The notes under the pieces: model-generated
Told to the model about the DNA's origin: nothing
The model's input: the letters and a program-made list of their open reading frames with translations, nothing else
Databases searched by the model: none
Shown here: positions 45,856 through 55,723 of the stretch, piece after piece
Position numbering within the stretch: the stretch's first letter is position 1
Layout: each line of letters begins with the position of its first letter
Position numbers and translations under genes: made by a program
Source: Bdellovibrionales bacterium
GTDB taxonomy: Bacteria > Bdellovibrionota > Bdellovibrionia > Bdellovibrionales > Bdellovibrionaceae
Reading direction: 5' to 3'
NCBI GenBank assembly: GCA_016713585.1
Contig: JADJOV010000008.1
Location: 62,001-126,000 of the forward strand
DNA: 64,000 nucleotides

Positions 45856-46367
45856 TGTTAAAACTAAGAGACCTATAACGATTCTTCAGGCTAGGCCCAA
45901 ATATCCAAAAAGTACTCATACTCACCCCAAATAGACAGGCCTTTACGGAGCCTGGTAGAAACATCGAACCAGATCATCGATTTATATTTAGAGAACAACT
46001 TAAAATGCACGCTAGTCGGTGGTTTGTGACTTGCCAACAAGAAAAAGAGTGACGCGCAAAGTTTTCTCTGAATTCACCCCATGAGGGTGGGAACCTCCTA
46101 TGGCCACCCCTCTGATTAACTAGACCAAGCTCTAGGGGCTTGCGGTTAATTTCTTGATTCGAAATTTCAACCGTGGAATTTCATCGGAAACCAAGAGTAT
46201 TTCTAACTATTTGTAATTACATTATAAAATTTATTTTTCCAACTTAGAGAACAAAGTAGCGATGCGACAGTTGACCATCCTTGCATTCATGATCCGGCGC
46301 CGCAGATAAGTGGTTATTGATGGTTAACGGTAGCCTCAAGGAGCATGTCTACAAGACCATTCTCGGA
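45856..46367. other. Intergenic region, nothing recognised
   Basis: About 510 bases with no convincing frame on either strand. GC-poor stretches near 46200-46250 may hold the promoter of the HNH gene. I found no RNA-gene signature. Confidence 0.4.
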
Positions 46368-47120
46368 TCAAACAACGCCATTCAATAGCCTTTGAATAAA
46401 TACAGCCGCATTATCCATACATATTGGAAGGTTTTGGATAAATGACTCTCTCACTGTACTCCGGGCGTTATCTGTGATGGCACGCACCTCCAGCTAGGGT
46501 ACACCATTAAAAGCACAGGCTCTGGCGCCCCCAATGCCTTCCCACGCGACCGCGAGGGCTTTGGTTTTATCATATAACTCGCGAGCCCGATCTTGGTCGA
46601 TGATATCTTCATCACCACTGGCAATATCTCCAAAATGAATATCAAAATCTAAGTCCCTTGAAAAGCTGCAAGCCCTCTTCGCCTGCGCTAAAAGATCAGA
46701 ATGTCCAAAATATTCCGGGAGATGACCTCTCGAATTGAATCGCTGTTTGTAATCATGCTCAATAGTCTTCTCAGAAATCACAAGATCACCAATTCTTATG
46801 TGTTCCGAAAGGCCGCCGCCGGCACCAAGGCAAATAACAGCCGAAACATCTTGCAAATGTCCAAGCAAGTATTGAGTTTGGACCCCGAACTGAACCTTTC
46901 CATGGCCCCCCACCCCGATTGTGACAGAAGGCTTGGCTGAATGGTGCAAACTGATTATAGAGGTCTCTCTCTTTGACGCCAATTTCTTTGAAGGCCCGCC
47001 TTTTGAATTCTGGCTTTTAAAATTCCCAGTGGCTTCAAAATGCCAAGATCGCTTCTCAAAACTCTTAATCAAATGTTTCATCTCGATCGGCAATGGACAA
47101 AGTATAAGCAACTGTGACAT
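46368..47120 (-). CDS. Nucleosidase/phosphorylase-like protein (MTAN family), with in-frame TAG
   Basis: The frame from 47120 shows the PNP_UDP_1 fold: LLILCPLPIEMKHL at the start, SVTIGVGGHGKVQFGVQTQY, ICLGAGGGLSEHIRIGDLVI and WEGIGGARACAFNGVP. It then meets TAG (46494-46496) and continues in the same frame with LEVRAITDNARSTVRESF and FIQRLLNGVV before TGA. Family members read G-V-P-(Y/F)-L-E-(I/V)-R-x-I-T-D-N-A here, so the stop probably replaces a Tyr codon. The complete protein would have about 250 residues. It would cleave MTA, SAH or related nucleosides; the exact substrate is unclear. Confidence 0.78.
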
Positions 47121-47190
47121 AGAGACGATCTAGTGGAACATTAGGTCAATTTCAATCAAAATATCTAAAGGGTCCGCTAGAAACTTATTC

Positions 47191-48618
47191 TCATTGAGGA
47201 AACCCCGGGGTTTCTGAGCCGGTTTTTACATAATCACCAACTCGAAGATCAGGGCTTTGCTTGTGGATCTTCAAAAGTACATTGGCAATTATTGTGTTTG
47301 TATAAGCCTTAGACCGCCACATGACCAAAGACCTGGCGATCGCCGTTGCAGTAAAAAAATTATCTTCTTTCCAAAAAATCAGGCCATTCTTGATTTTTGC
47401 CTGGGAAAGCAGATAGCGTAATCCATAAGCCTTCGCAAAACGAACCGACAAATCCTTCGATTCGCCAAACTCAATCAGCGCGTAAAGGGCAAATGCCGTG
47501 GAAATAATTTTGTCCTCCCACATATTGCCGGCGTTCACCCAAGATCCATCAGCGCCTTGCCCATCTAGTATCTTCTTGATCAAGGCCTGCTTATTGTTAT
47601 CCTTAATGCAGGATTCCCCAGCCTGACTAGCCCCAGCGACCGCAAATGCTAAATTATATGTATTGGGATAATAGATGCCACAACTCACACTCTGATCTCT
47701 TTCAATAACATTATTTAAGTATCTGCAGGCTGATTCATGTCCCTCGGACGATTTTTGGCTCAACGCGAGGACTTTCAGTACATTCAGGTTAACAATACAA
47801 TCAACATCATTTTTATTAAATGGAATCCTCTCGCCTTTTTTTGAACTCGCAAAATAAAATCGTGGCATATTAGGGTCATTTTCATCAAAAAGCCACGTCA
47901 TAAAGGCACCGGTCTCTTTTTGTCTCTCAGAAGAGTTATAAAACATTGGACTTCGAATAAGATCAAGATACTTTCCAAACTCAGCAAGACTCTGATCTCG
48001 AACCTCAAACTGCTGTTTATTGATTCTGGAATTATAAATCTGGGCCGCTAGCACAGACGAAGTTGTATCCGCATCATTGGGGACATTTGTAAATCCATGC
48101 CAAATTGGAAAGAGCGTCATGGCAATGGGTCTTCGAACTGTCATTCCATTTTTCAATATCAAGGCCGGGTAAAAATTATAACTTTCTCCAGCTTTATAGC
48201 GGTCAAAGGTCTTAACACCCAACGCAATAGCCTCGGGAATTTTTGAAAAAGGACTTTCATTCTGAGACTCAGGGTTTTCCAAATACAACTGAGCAAGCTG
48301 ATTAACAACGGACGCGGTCGTAAAACCAGTTGCTTCATCATCCCTGGTAATCATTTTGCCTACGCCCACCAAGGCGGGAACAAGAGTCGATTGAATTTTT
48401 GTTCGAAATTCACCTCTCCAATAATACCTATCGGCGATGCTCACTTGATCAGTGAAAGTATATTCAAGTGTTTTGCTGGCAACTTCCTTCAAACTCATTT
48501 TTTTTATCAAGTACGAGGAATCCTTCGCAAAGGTTTGAATGTTCAACGTCAAGATAAATAGAAAAATGTAGAATGCGGATCTTATCGCTGGCACGTCTTT
48601 CAGAAACATTTTTTTCAT
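47191..48618 (-). CDS. Secreted alpha/alpha-toroid-like protein of unknown function
   Basis: ATG at 48618 follows AAGAAGG and gives a signal peptide (SAFYIFLFILTLNIQTFA). The 475-residue mature protein is helical. Its C-terminal half has prenyltransferase/squalene-cyclase-like QW repeats such as ILDGQGADGSWVNAGNMWED followed by IISTAFALYALIEF, and later LIFWKEDNFFTATAIARSL. These repeats build alpha-alpha barrels in terpenoid cyclases and thioester proteins. No DxDD or thioester motif is seen, so catalytic activity cannot be claimed. The frame is open upstream to 48732 but that part is unlikely to be used. Confidence 0.65.
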   Translation of the reverse strand: MKKMFLKDVPAIRSAFYIFLFILTLNIQTFAKDSSYLIKKMSLKEVASKTLEYTFTDQVSIADRYYWRGEFRTKIQSTLVPALVGVGKMITRDDEATGFTTASVVNQLAQLYLENPESQNESPFSKIPEAIALGVKTFDRYKAGESYNFYPALILKNGMTVRRPIAMTLFPIWHGFTNVPNDADTTSSVLAAQIYNSRINKQQFEVRDQSLAEFGKYLDLIRSPMFYNSSERQKETGAFMTWLFDENDPNMPRFYFASSKKGERIPFNKNDVDCIVNLNVLKVLALSQKSSEGHESACRYLNNVIERDQSVSCGIYYPNTYNLAFAVAGASQAGESCIKDNNKQALIKKILDGQGADGSWVNAGNMWEDKIISTAFALYALIEFGESKDLSVRFAKAYGLRYLLSQAKIKNGLIFWKEDNFFTATAIARSLVMWRSKAYTNTIIANVLLKIHKQSPDLRVGDYVKTGSETPGFPQ

Positions 48619-48859
48619 ACGAACCTTCTTGAGTGCTATAGAAGGCCCAAACGATTGCTCCCAAAAATGAGAGAAATCGCGAGAGAGCCATTCTGGTCTG
48701 GTGAACCCAATTATTTTGGCAGACCTTACCATTTATGCTTGAATGCCGCGCCTGTTATTATCCTAACAGGGAGCTCAGATTCGGCCCCGCATATGGCGGA
48801 ACTTGGCTCCAAAAATTAAGTTTCGAATTGTTGAAAAAGTTACAGCCCTGGCACGAGAC

Positions 48860-51800
48860 CTAAGGCTGCACGACGATTCCTGTGACGCTGCCGCTTCGAG
48901 ACCCATTTGTCACCGAAATAGCGCCACTTCCGACATTAACATCCAGAGGTTTCATATAGACTAACCCTGTCGTCTCACCGATTGGAAATCCAACTGTGGC
49001 AGTTCCATTGGAACATAAACTATCAGTATACCAGCCCACTGAAAAATCAGCAGACAGCGTGGCAACATCCGCACTTGCGGCTCCGATAGCAGCCCCAGTG
49101 CCGTCTGTTCGGACAATCATAACCGGAGCACAATTCTTGTAGTTTTGGTACTTCGAAAGAGAGAGTTGGTAGCTCGAAAATGCTGATGGAGAACCCAATG
49201 AAAAGGAGGTGAGACCGGTCCCTTCTCTTGTCGGATCAACTACGCCCGCCCTCAGGGAACCAAAGGCTAGGCCCGAGTTATCTAGTTTGGCGTATATGAC
49301 TGTTGCCGACTCGTGTTCGTCCAAATGAGCCTGTGCAATGGTTCCGCTCGAACAGGTGGAATCGTTATGATAGCTAAGCACCCCAGCCCCCGCAGATAAA
49401 ACGGAGTCAAAGCGCTACCCGCAGAAACTCGAGAGCTCACAAAGTGGGTGCCCGTAAACTGACCTCTCGTCACAAGCAGAGGTTGGCACGAATTGCTTGT
49501 ATAGCTGAAATCCTGCGAAAGCAAATACGTCATCGTATCGGTATGTTCAGCGGCCCCAGTGATTCTGATTCGAGATTCCCCAAGAAACGAAGGATAAGAC
49601 GATGGGCCACCACCAGTATTAATCGCAGCTAACATTGAACCAAAATAATTCGGATTCAATGGATAGACGCAAGTGACCAAGCCGACTCCACCACTCCAGG
49701 AAATCGTTCCACAACTTAGATTTTGATAAGTGTCGCGTAAATTGAGTCCCGAAGAAGAAGCATCGGACTCCGCAAAATCTGTCAGCAAATTTCCCATCGG
49801 CGAGCGTGCCTCGAGCGTGATTTGAAATGCCTCTCCCTTGATAACAGGATTTCCATAACCACTAAAGGTTGAAGGCCAAGCAAAACTGACTCCCGTAGCA
49901 GGGTAAGCAACAACGCTTCCAAGGGCTCTTGGTCCCACGGACACGACATAGGATTCGAATATAAGCCCAGTCGGAGCTAGGACTGAGGCTCCCAAAGTGA
50001 GAGACTCCGAGTTAACCCAACGAAAGTAATAGGTCGAACTCTGGGTTTCTCCAGACCCAATAGTTGGCGGCCCACCGGCAACGGCTGTGCAATTGGAATC
50101 CGCAAAAAAACCTGAATTTGCGATCGGAGTCGAATTGCCATTGTATGTGAAACTGAGAACCACCCCCGAAGGCACAGGACTGCGGCGTCCCTGCGCATCC
50201 ACAGACACAATCGCCAGGGGCTGACAGCTCTCAGCTCCAAAACTCTGACTCATGTTGACTCGGATTCTTTGAGGCGATCCAGGTTGAATCACGGGAACCG
50301 GCCCCGCACCAGTGATTGTTCCACTGAATGGCGGAGTTCCGCTCACCGAAATCCCATCCAACGAAAGCACTGGGTCCGTGCCTCTGTAGATAAAGTCAAT
50401 TTGTGCTAACAAATGAGTATTATCTAACGTCACGTTCCCGCTTGGTGCAGTGGCTGAACATGGATTTCCCGAGGAATAAAAGTAACTAAGATTTGGTGTC
50501 GAGGGAAGGGCCATAGTATAGTAGGCCCCAGGAGATCCAACCATTAAATCTGTTCCATTTTGAAGCATGGAGACGTAAGTCGCTGTACTGCACTCGTGGG
50601 CATTAATCGTGGGTGTTATCTTGCTCAAAAACACCGATGTCCCGGCGGGATCGACAAAGTCTAAATCCCCAGTGGCTTCAAGTAGATTTGTGAATACATA
50701 AAGACCCCGCGTACTCGCGCCAGAACCATTTCGACGCAAATAAAGAACCTGAGATGACTTATTGAGACTGTAATTGCTAGTCAGGGGTATGGCACAATAT
50801 TGATCAGAATAAAATTGAGTGTCTGCATCGTCAAATTCAAAATTGAGACTCAGCGGCGAAGATACAACCGCGGGAGCGCCAGACCAACTTTGAACTGTCA
50901 AAAAGAAAGGTGTGCAAACACTATTTGCAACCTTGTTTCCAAAAAATTCCAAAGCCAAGGTCGCAGGTTCAAAATTGGAAGAGTCGCCATAACTCAGAAA
51001 GTTCCAAGGTCCTAAAAGAAACCCACCACCCAAAACCTGGCTCCCCAGCGCAGGGCAGACCGCCACATTGACTAAATTCGGAGGTTGAGTCTCTGCCGCA
51101 GTCAGGCCCAGGGAGATATCGGTAAAAGAATCTGCGCTCAGAATCTCCTCTCTAGAAAACACAAACCCGAAACTACCACGAGCAATGTCAGCACAAGGCA
51201 CTCGATCGTCCTTCGATTGCCAATCATCCGTGCCGACTCGTTTATAAAATTTCAATCGATCAAAATAAGAACCTCTCAATCCCAATAGCACGTCACCTGA
51301 AATTTGAAAATCATTCTCCTGCATGAGAATTGAAACTGGTATCATACGCTTCAGATCCCAGGAAAGTTGATTCTTAAATACACTAAAATTATATCCAGAA
51401 TGGCTGTCGTCGCTGTTGAGCTGAACTGTGTAGAGATTTTCCAAGGTCATTTTGTCTATTTCTTCTGTCCCAGAATCACACAAACTATGTGTATTTTCTA
51501 ATCCTCCCTTAATCCTGTATCCTGCATAATAATTGACAGAATCTGCCAGCTGGGTCGATAGCGGCAAGGCCGTAGTCACCAGAAGTGCCCCGGGCAATTC
51601 GGCCGGACTTGCTGTCGAAATTGGAGCGGTTGCACAACCCACGGTTCGCAGAGAGAGAGAGGGGAGTGCCGCCAAATCAGTTGTCTCTGAGTCCGCACGA
51701 CACACAACCTTCCCACCAGCGCCAGGTCCAAACCAACCAAAGAGCCTGGTCCCAGCCGAGCTTAATCTCCAGGAAGTGGCTTGCCCTTCATTTCTCTGAA

Positions 51801-52479
51801 TATAGCTCAGCGGAATGGCTGCTCTTAAGACGTTTTGCCCCGGTTGAAACTCATTATCCATCAAACTGACTGGGCGTCCCCAAAGTAGCGTTCCATCCGC
51901 CAGTTCGTATCCCATCTTCAATGTCGCATCCCCGTCCAATACGAAAAAATTGAACCACCCATTATAAATCCCCTCTTTCATCACCAAAAGTGGAGGTTTA
52001 TTAGGAGGGAATAATTTAATCTTAACCTCGCCGGTCGGTCCGGCATCGGCAGAGGTCAGGTAGCGTCCAGAAATATGCCCTTCTATTGCGGCCCCTGAAC
52101 TCAAGGAAGACACTTGAAGATCAATAATTTCTCCGTCAATTTTGATCGCCCTAAAGGTATCGCCATAGTAGAATAACATACCTTCGTCCGAATTCTTGTA
52201 GACGCCCAGAAACTGAATGAGTCTCGCTTCGCCATTTGGGATCTGAACTGTAAACGATGAGGGAACTTCACTGCCTTCACTTGAATCCCAAGTCTGGACG
52301 ATCGGCTCAACAATTCCAGGGCCCGTCACATTGATAATCACATGAGATAAATCTCCAGGAGTTCCAGACAGTTCATTATAATTTGGAACAGCTAGAGATA
52401 CCTGAGAAATATCTCCAGTGAGGGGCCGATAACACCCAGAAAGAGCTACGAGGACAATCGTCATAAAGCTGAAACGCAT
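48860..52479 (-). CDS. Giant two-cysteine-module lipoprotein, one apparent frameshift
   Basis: ATG at 52479 follows AAGGAAGG and gives a lipobox LVALSGC. The N-terminal about 270 residues are paralogous to the protein at 3174-4535 (FYYGDT, DAGPTGEVKIKL, YNGWFNFFVL, LADGTLLWGR). Several beta modules of 80-100 residues then follow, each with a Cys at the first strand and a second Cys about 40 residues later (for example CQPLAIVS with FFADSNC; CAPVMIVR with WYTDSLC). The frame changes at a TTTT run at about 49399-49402; one added T gives PFLSAGAGVLSYHNDS and joins the C-terminal segment (48860-49381). Total about 1205 residues. Function unknown; surface adhesion is a reasonable guess. Confidence 0.75.
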
Positions 52480-52588
52480 GCTAGACCTTCCTTCTGATTC
52501 GACACTTAGACTTATCGGTGAGTTGCGGCGCCAACTTAAGATCAAAGTCGAGACAAGGAACTCAGTCGTTCGTTCGACTTTGAGACAA

Positions 52589-53601
52589 AGAAACTGATGT
52601 CCTTGAGTGTCCCTGAAGGGACAACTCAAGCCCGTGAGTCTATGATTTTCGTCTGGAATTCGGCCACCCATCTGACTAAGGTTCACTCTGAATCTAAACT
52701 AAGAAGGCTTGGCCGTTGCAGGAATGGCCTTCCAAATGAGTTTTCGTCCTTTGCATTGTTCCAATACCGACTGCCCTTTCCATTAATCTGCTGGTGGCAC
52801 CTTTATTAAGAAAGGCTTCTTTAAGGTTCGTCGTCTGAACCAATATATCAGGCGTTTTGAATGTAAACAGTGCCACTGCACCTTTTCCTCAAGGTCCTTC
52901 AAGCCAGATTTTCGTCACAAAAGATGGATCTCAATAAACCTCTCCAACAGCTCCTCACTGAAGGTAATTCCATCAGGGCTTCGGCGAGAATTCTCAATAT
53001 GACTTACAAAAACACCTATAAAAAGTTTCTTTGGCTGATCAAGCAGGCAAAAGTGACCAGAGAGAGACTCATCTTTTCAGCCAGACAGATCTACTTTGAT
53101 GAAATGGAGACAATTCACCACACAAAATGCAAGCCCCTTTCAATTGCTGTCGCTGTGAATGAGGATTATCAAATACTAGCTCTCCAAGTGGCTGAAATGC
53201 CTGCAAAAGGCAGACTTGCACGGTTTTCAGTGATGAAGTATGGACCACGAAAAGATGAGCGTGACTCGGTGATGGGTGAGGTTTTTCGATGTCTTAAGAA
53301 CAAAGAGCGGCATCGAGACCGCCTGCATGAAAAACTTCACAAGAAGCGCTTTGACCCATTATTTGCTGTGAACCAACGCTGTGCTAAACTTCGCAGCGAT
53401 ATCAGAAGACTGACCCGACGAAGTTGGTGCACGACAAAAAAGCCTGAGAATTTGCAGGGGCAGCTGGACTTGTATATTGTCAACCAGTTTGGCCCCGCAT
53501 TTTCTTAAGATAAACCCCCAGCTTTCAATCTAATCAATTCAAAAAGCATAGACTCTCGGCCTTGAGTGTCCCTTCAGGGACACTCAAAGACATCAGTTTC
53601 T
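52589..53601. mobile_element. Insertion sequence, 1013 bp, with 55-bp inverted repeats
   Basis: The ends are inverted copies of about 55 bp (52589-52644 and 53547-53601) with a few mismatches. Both start AGAAACTGATGTC and contain an internal palindrome (GTCCCTGAAGGGAC). Inside is one zinc-ribbon DDE-type transposase frame, now damaged. No flanking target-site duplication is obvious (ACAAA on the left, TATTA on the right). The right repeat forms the 3' end of the TPM-domain gene at 53574-54266. Confidence 0.8.
52736..53508 (+). pseudogene. Transposase (IS1/ISXO2-like, zinc-ribbon type), in-frame TAA and frameshift
   Basis: From ATG 52736 the frame reads MSFRPLHCSNTDCPFH, then TAA (52784-52786), then in frame SAGGTFIKKGFFKVRRLNQY and the second Cys pair FECKQCHCTF. 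One A is missing in AAAA at 52919-52922; after it the other frame gives a helix-turn-helix (SIRASARILNMTYKNTYKKF) and the catalytic-type segment IYFDEMETIHHTKCKPLS, VAEMPAKGRLARF and a basic C-terminus. Together this is a transposase of about 257 codons. The two lesions make it inactive as sequenced; exact IS family needs a database search. Confidence 0.75.
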
Positions 53602-54266
53602 ATTATTCTGAGAGAATTTTGGAGCTCGTTGGTATCATGCGTCTCTGCTGGGAGTTTTTCTTCGAGGATTTGACCAGCATCAAGAATGGCTTTCTCAAAC
53701 CCTTGGAACCATCGACCTGCTTTTAGACTTGCAGAGAGCTCTTTAACCAAGGATTGCCAAACCTCTGGCTGGTAATGTTTTGAAATGCCCGCATCAGCCA
53801 ATATGACGGCTTTTCGCTCCATCACGGAGACGAATATCAGAATCCCAGTTCCCTGGGAAGTTCTGCCAATTTTGTTTCTCGAAAACTCAAGTTCCGCCCG
53901 ATTCCAGACTTGTTGGGACTGCTCGCGAGGGTGGGTCAGAATCCTTTGCCAAAATGGCTTCTTTGCCAAAATCAGAGAAATCCCCCAAAATACAAAAACC
54001 ATGAGGGGACTCAACGAAAGCCAAAGCGGTGAAAAGAAATAAGTCTGAATTGGAATTTCAAGCAGAAAAAAAGCTAAAGAAGAAAAAAGAGTCAGCATCA
54101 ATGACACGTGTCCAATTCCAGTCGAGCGATTAACAATAACAGGTACGATTTCGCCTGAAGTTCGCTGCTCAGCTCGGCGAACAATTTCAGAAAGGCGTCT
54201 GACTTCATCCTCAGTCAAATATTTTTTGATCCAACAGTTTTCCGTCCGCTGTCCTTCACCAGTCAC
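53574..54266 (-). CDS. TPM-domain membrane protein, 3' end rewritten by IS insertion
   Basis: GTG at 54266 follows GGAGGAG and overlaps the end of the previous TPM gene. The 230-residue product has a TPM-like N-terminal part (KKYLTEDEVRRLSEIVRRAEQRTSGEIVPVIV), two hydrophobic segments (about 55-100), and a C-terminal TPM core (GRTSQGTGILIFVSVMERKAVILADAGISKHY). The last nine codons (ETDVFECP, stop) come from the right inverted repeat of the insertion sequence, so the native C-terminus has been replaced. TPM domains occur in photosystem-repair and envelope proteins, often beside LemA. Confidence 0.75.
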   Translation of the reverse strand: MTGEGQRTENCWIKKYLTEDEVRRLSEIVRRAEQRTSGEIVPVIVNRSTGIGHVSLMLTLFSSLAFFLLEIPIQTYFFSPLWLSLSPLMVFVFWGISLILAKKPFWQRILTHPREQSQQVWNRAELEFSRNKIGRTSQGTGILIFVSVMERKAVILADAGISKHYQPEVWQSLVKELSASLKAGRWFQGFEKAILDAGQILEEKLPAETHDTNELQNSLRIIETDVFECP

Positions 54267-55080
54267 TTGAAGCTCCTCCACCGCTAAATCCGCCACCACC
54301 ACCGGACCAACCGCCGCCGCCGCCAAATCCGCCTCCACCACCAAAACCGCCGCCTCCGAAAAAACCACCCCCACGACCACCACGACCTCCTCCGGACAAG
54401 CGACTGAGGAGACTTAAGACAATAAAAACTCCAAAAATAAGAATAATGGGAAAAGGAGTCTTCTGTGACCGCTTAGTTCTACTTGAATCATACTCTGGCT
54501 CGGCCTGGCCCTTGAGCTCTGGATGAGACTCATAAAAATCCTTATCAACAACTTCAAGCAGTTTAGCCGTTCCGGCGACGATTCCCTCAGCCATTTTCTG
54601 GTTCCGAAATGCCGGGACTACATATTCTTGCTGAATTCGTTTGACGATGACATCCGGAAGAATTCCTTCTAACCCCTGACCGACCTCCATCCGCATTTTC
54701 CGCTCTGTCGGAGCGACCAAAAACAAAACTCCATTGTCTTTTTTTGAATCGCCCAATTTCCATTGATCAGTCACTGCAATTGATGCTGATTCGATCGGAA
54801 AACCCTGAAGAGATCGCGTAATATAGATCTGCAACTGCACTTTTCCCTGACGATTAAACTCTCTGAGGGTGCGATCTAATAGGTCCAACTGGGTCCCGCT
54901 CAGCAGACCCACCTCATCCATCACAGGACCGACAAGGCCTGGCGCCTGGAACTTAGTTGACACTGTTCCCTGCTCATTCGCAAAGGCCTCCTGAGTGGAT
55001 AGCAAACCCAACCCCACCAGGAATAAGAGGAACCCGGGAAAAATAATTTTAACAAAATAACTTAATCTCATCGAGAGCAA
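54256..55080 (-). CDS. TPM-domain protein with Gly-rich C-terminus (YgcG-like)
   Basis: The 274-residue product has a signal peptide (IIFPGFLLFLVGLGLLSTQEAFA), a TPM_phosphatase domain (about 45-175: VGPVMDEVGLLSGTQLDLLD, ITRSLQGFPIESASIAV, NGVLFLVAPTERKMRMEVGQ), one transmembrane helix (PIILIFGVFIVLSLLSRL) and a tail made almost wholly of Gly with Phe, Trp and Ser that ends GGGASSDW. This is the usual YgcG layout. It probably works with the LemA lipoprotein encoded just upstream. Confidence 0.88.
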   Translation of the reverse strand: MLSMRLSYFVKIIFPGFLLFLVGLGLLSTQEAFANEQGTVSTKFQAPGLVGPVMDEVGLLSGTQLDLLDRTLREFNRQGKVQLQIYITRSLQGFPIESASIAVTDQWKLGDSKKDNGVLFLVAPTERKMRMEVGQGLEGILPDVIVKRIQQEYVVPAFRNQKMAEGIVAGTAKLLEVVDKDFYESHPELKGQAEPEYDSSRTKRSQKTPFPIILIFGVFIVLSLLSRLSGGGRGGRGGGFFGGGGFGGGGGFGGGGGWSGGGGGFSGGGASSDW

Positions 55081-55081
55081 A

Positions 55082-55681
55082 CTAGAAATTCACCTGAGGT
55101 GGTTTTTCTACTTTTTCTTTCTCATCACCAGAAACATCCCATTGTGGCATTTTCTCAAATTTGAAGAACAATGAATTTGTCCAGCTGGTTGGCATCACCG
55201 TCACTAAATTATTGAAGTTGTTAATTTCCTGAATATATCGTTGACGGGCCACAGTGATTCGATTTTCTGTGCCCTCTAGCTGAGCCTGAAGATCACGAAA
55301 ATTTTGATCTGCCTTCAATTGAGGATAATTCTCGCTCAGAACCATCAGCCGCCCAAGAGCCTGAGATAGCTGACCCTGAGCTTTTTGAAATTCAACAAGT
55401 TGCTGGGGAGTCACTTTGCTCGGATCGATTGTCATCTGAGAGGCTTTGGCTCGAGCCTCAATCACACCTTCAAGCGTCCCTTTTTCATGGCTTGCATAAC
55501 CCTTAACGGTATTAACAAGGTTAGGAATAAGATCGAGTCTGCGTTTGTACTGATTTGTTATTTCAGCCAAACTGGCTTCCACCGCATTTTTTTGCTGAGG
55601 TATCGACTGAATCCCACAGCCAGAAAACAACAAGCCGGTCAAAATAATGGGTAGAATGGGTAGAATTGCTTGAATCGACAT
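55082..55681 (-). CDS. lemA: LemA family protein (lipoprotein)
   Basis: ATG at 55681 follows AAGGAG and gives a lipobox LLFSGC. The 199-residue product has the LemA core: NAVEASLAEITNQYKRRLDLIPNLV, NTVKGYASHEKGTLE, LSQALGRLMVLSENYPQLKA and RQRYIQEINNFNNLV. LemA proteins form long membrane-anchored helical bundles of unknown exact role. The order LemA-TPM-TPM on one strand, with one-base and overlapping junctions, marks an operon. Confidence 0.9.
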   Translation of the reverse strand: MSIQAILPILPIILTGLLFSGCGIQSIPQQKNAVEASLAEITNQYKRRLDLIPNLVNTVKGYASHEKGTLEGVIEARAKASQMTIDPSKVTPQQLVEFQKAQGQLSQALGRLMVLSENYPQLKADQNFRDLQAQLEGTENRITVARQRYIQEINNFNNLVTVMPTSWTNSLFFKFEKMPQWDVSGDEKEKVEKPPQVNF

Positions 55682-55723
55682 AAAAACTCCTTCTAAAATT
55701 GTTTTGAATTTACTGTCTTTTCT

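Noticed and set aside
46080..46130. Possible hairpin CCCATGAGGGTGGG region as a riboswitch
   Set aside because: No conserved riboswitch core or downstream gene in the right orientation and distance.
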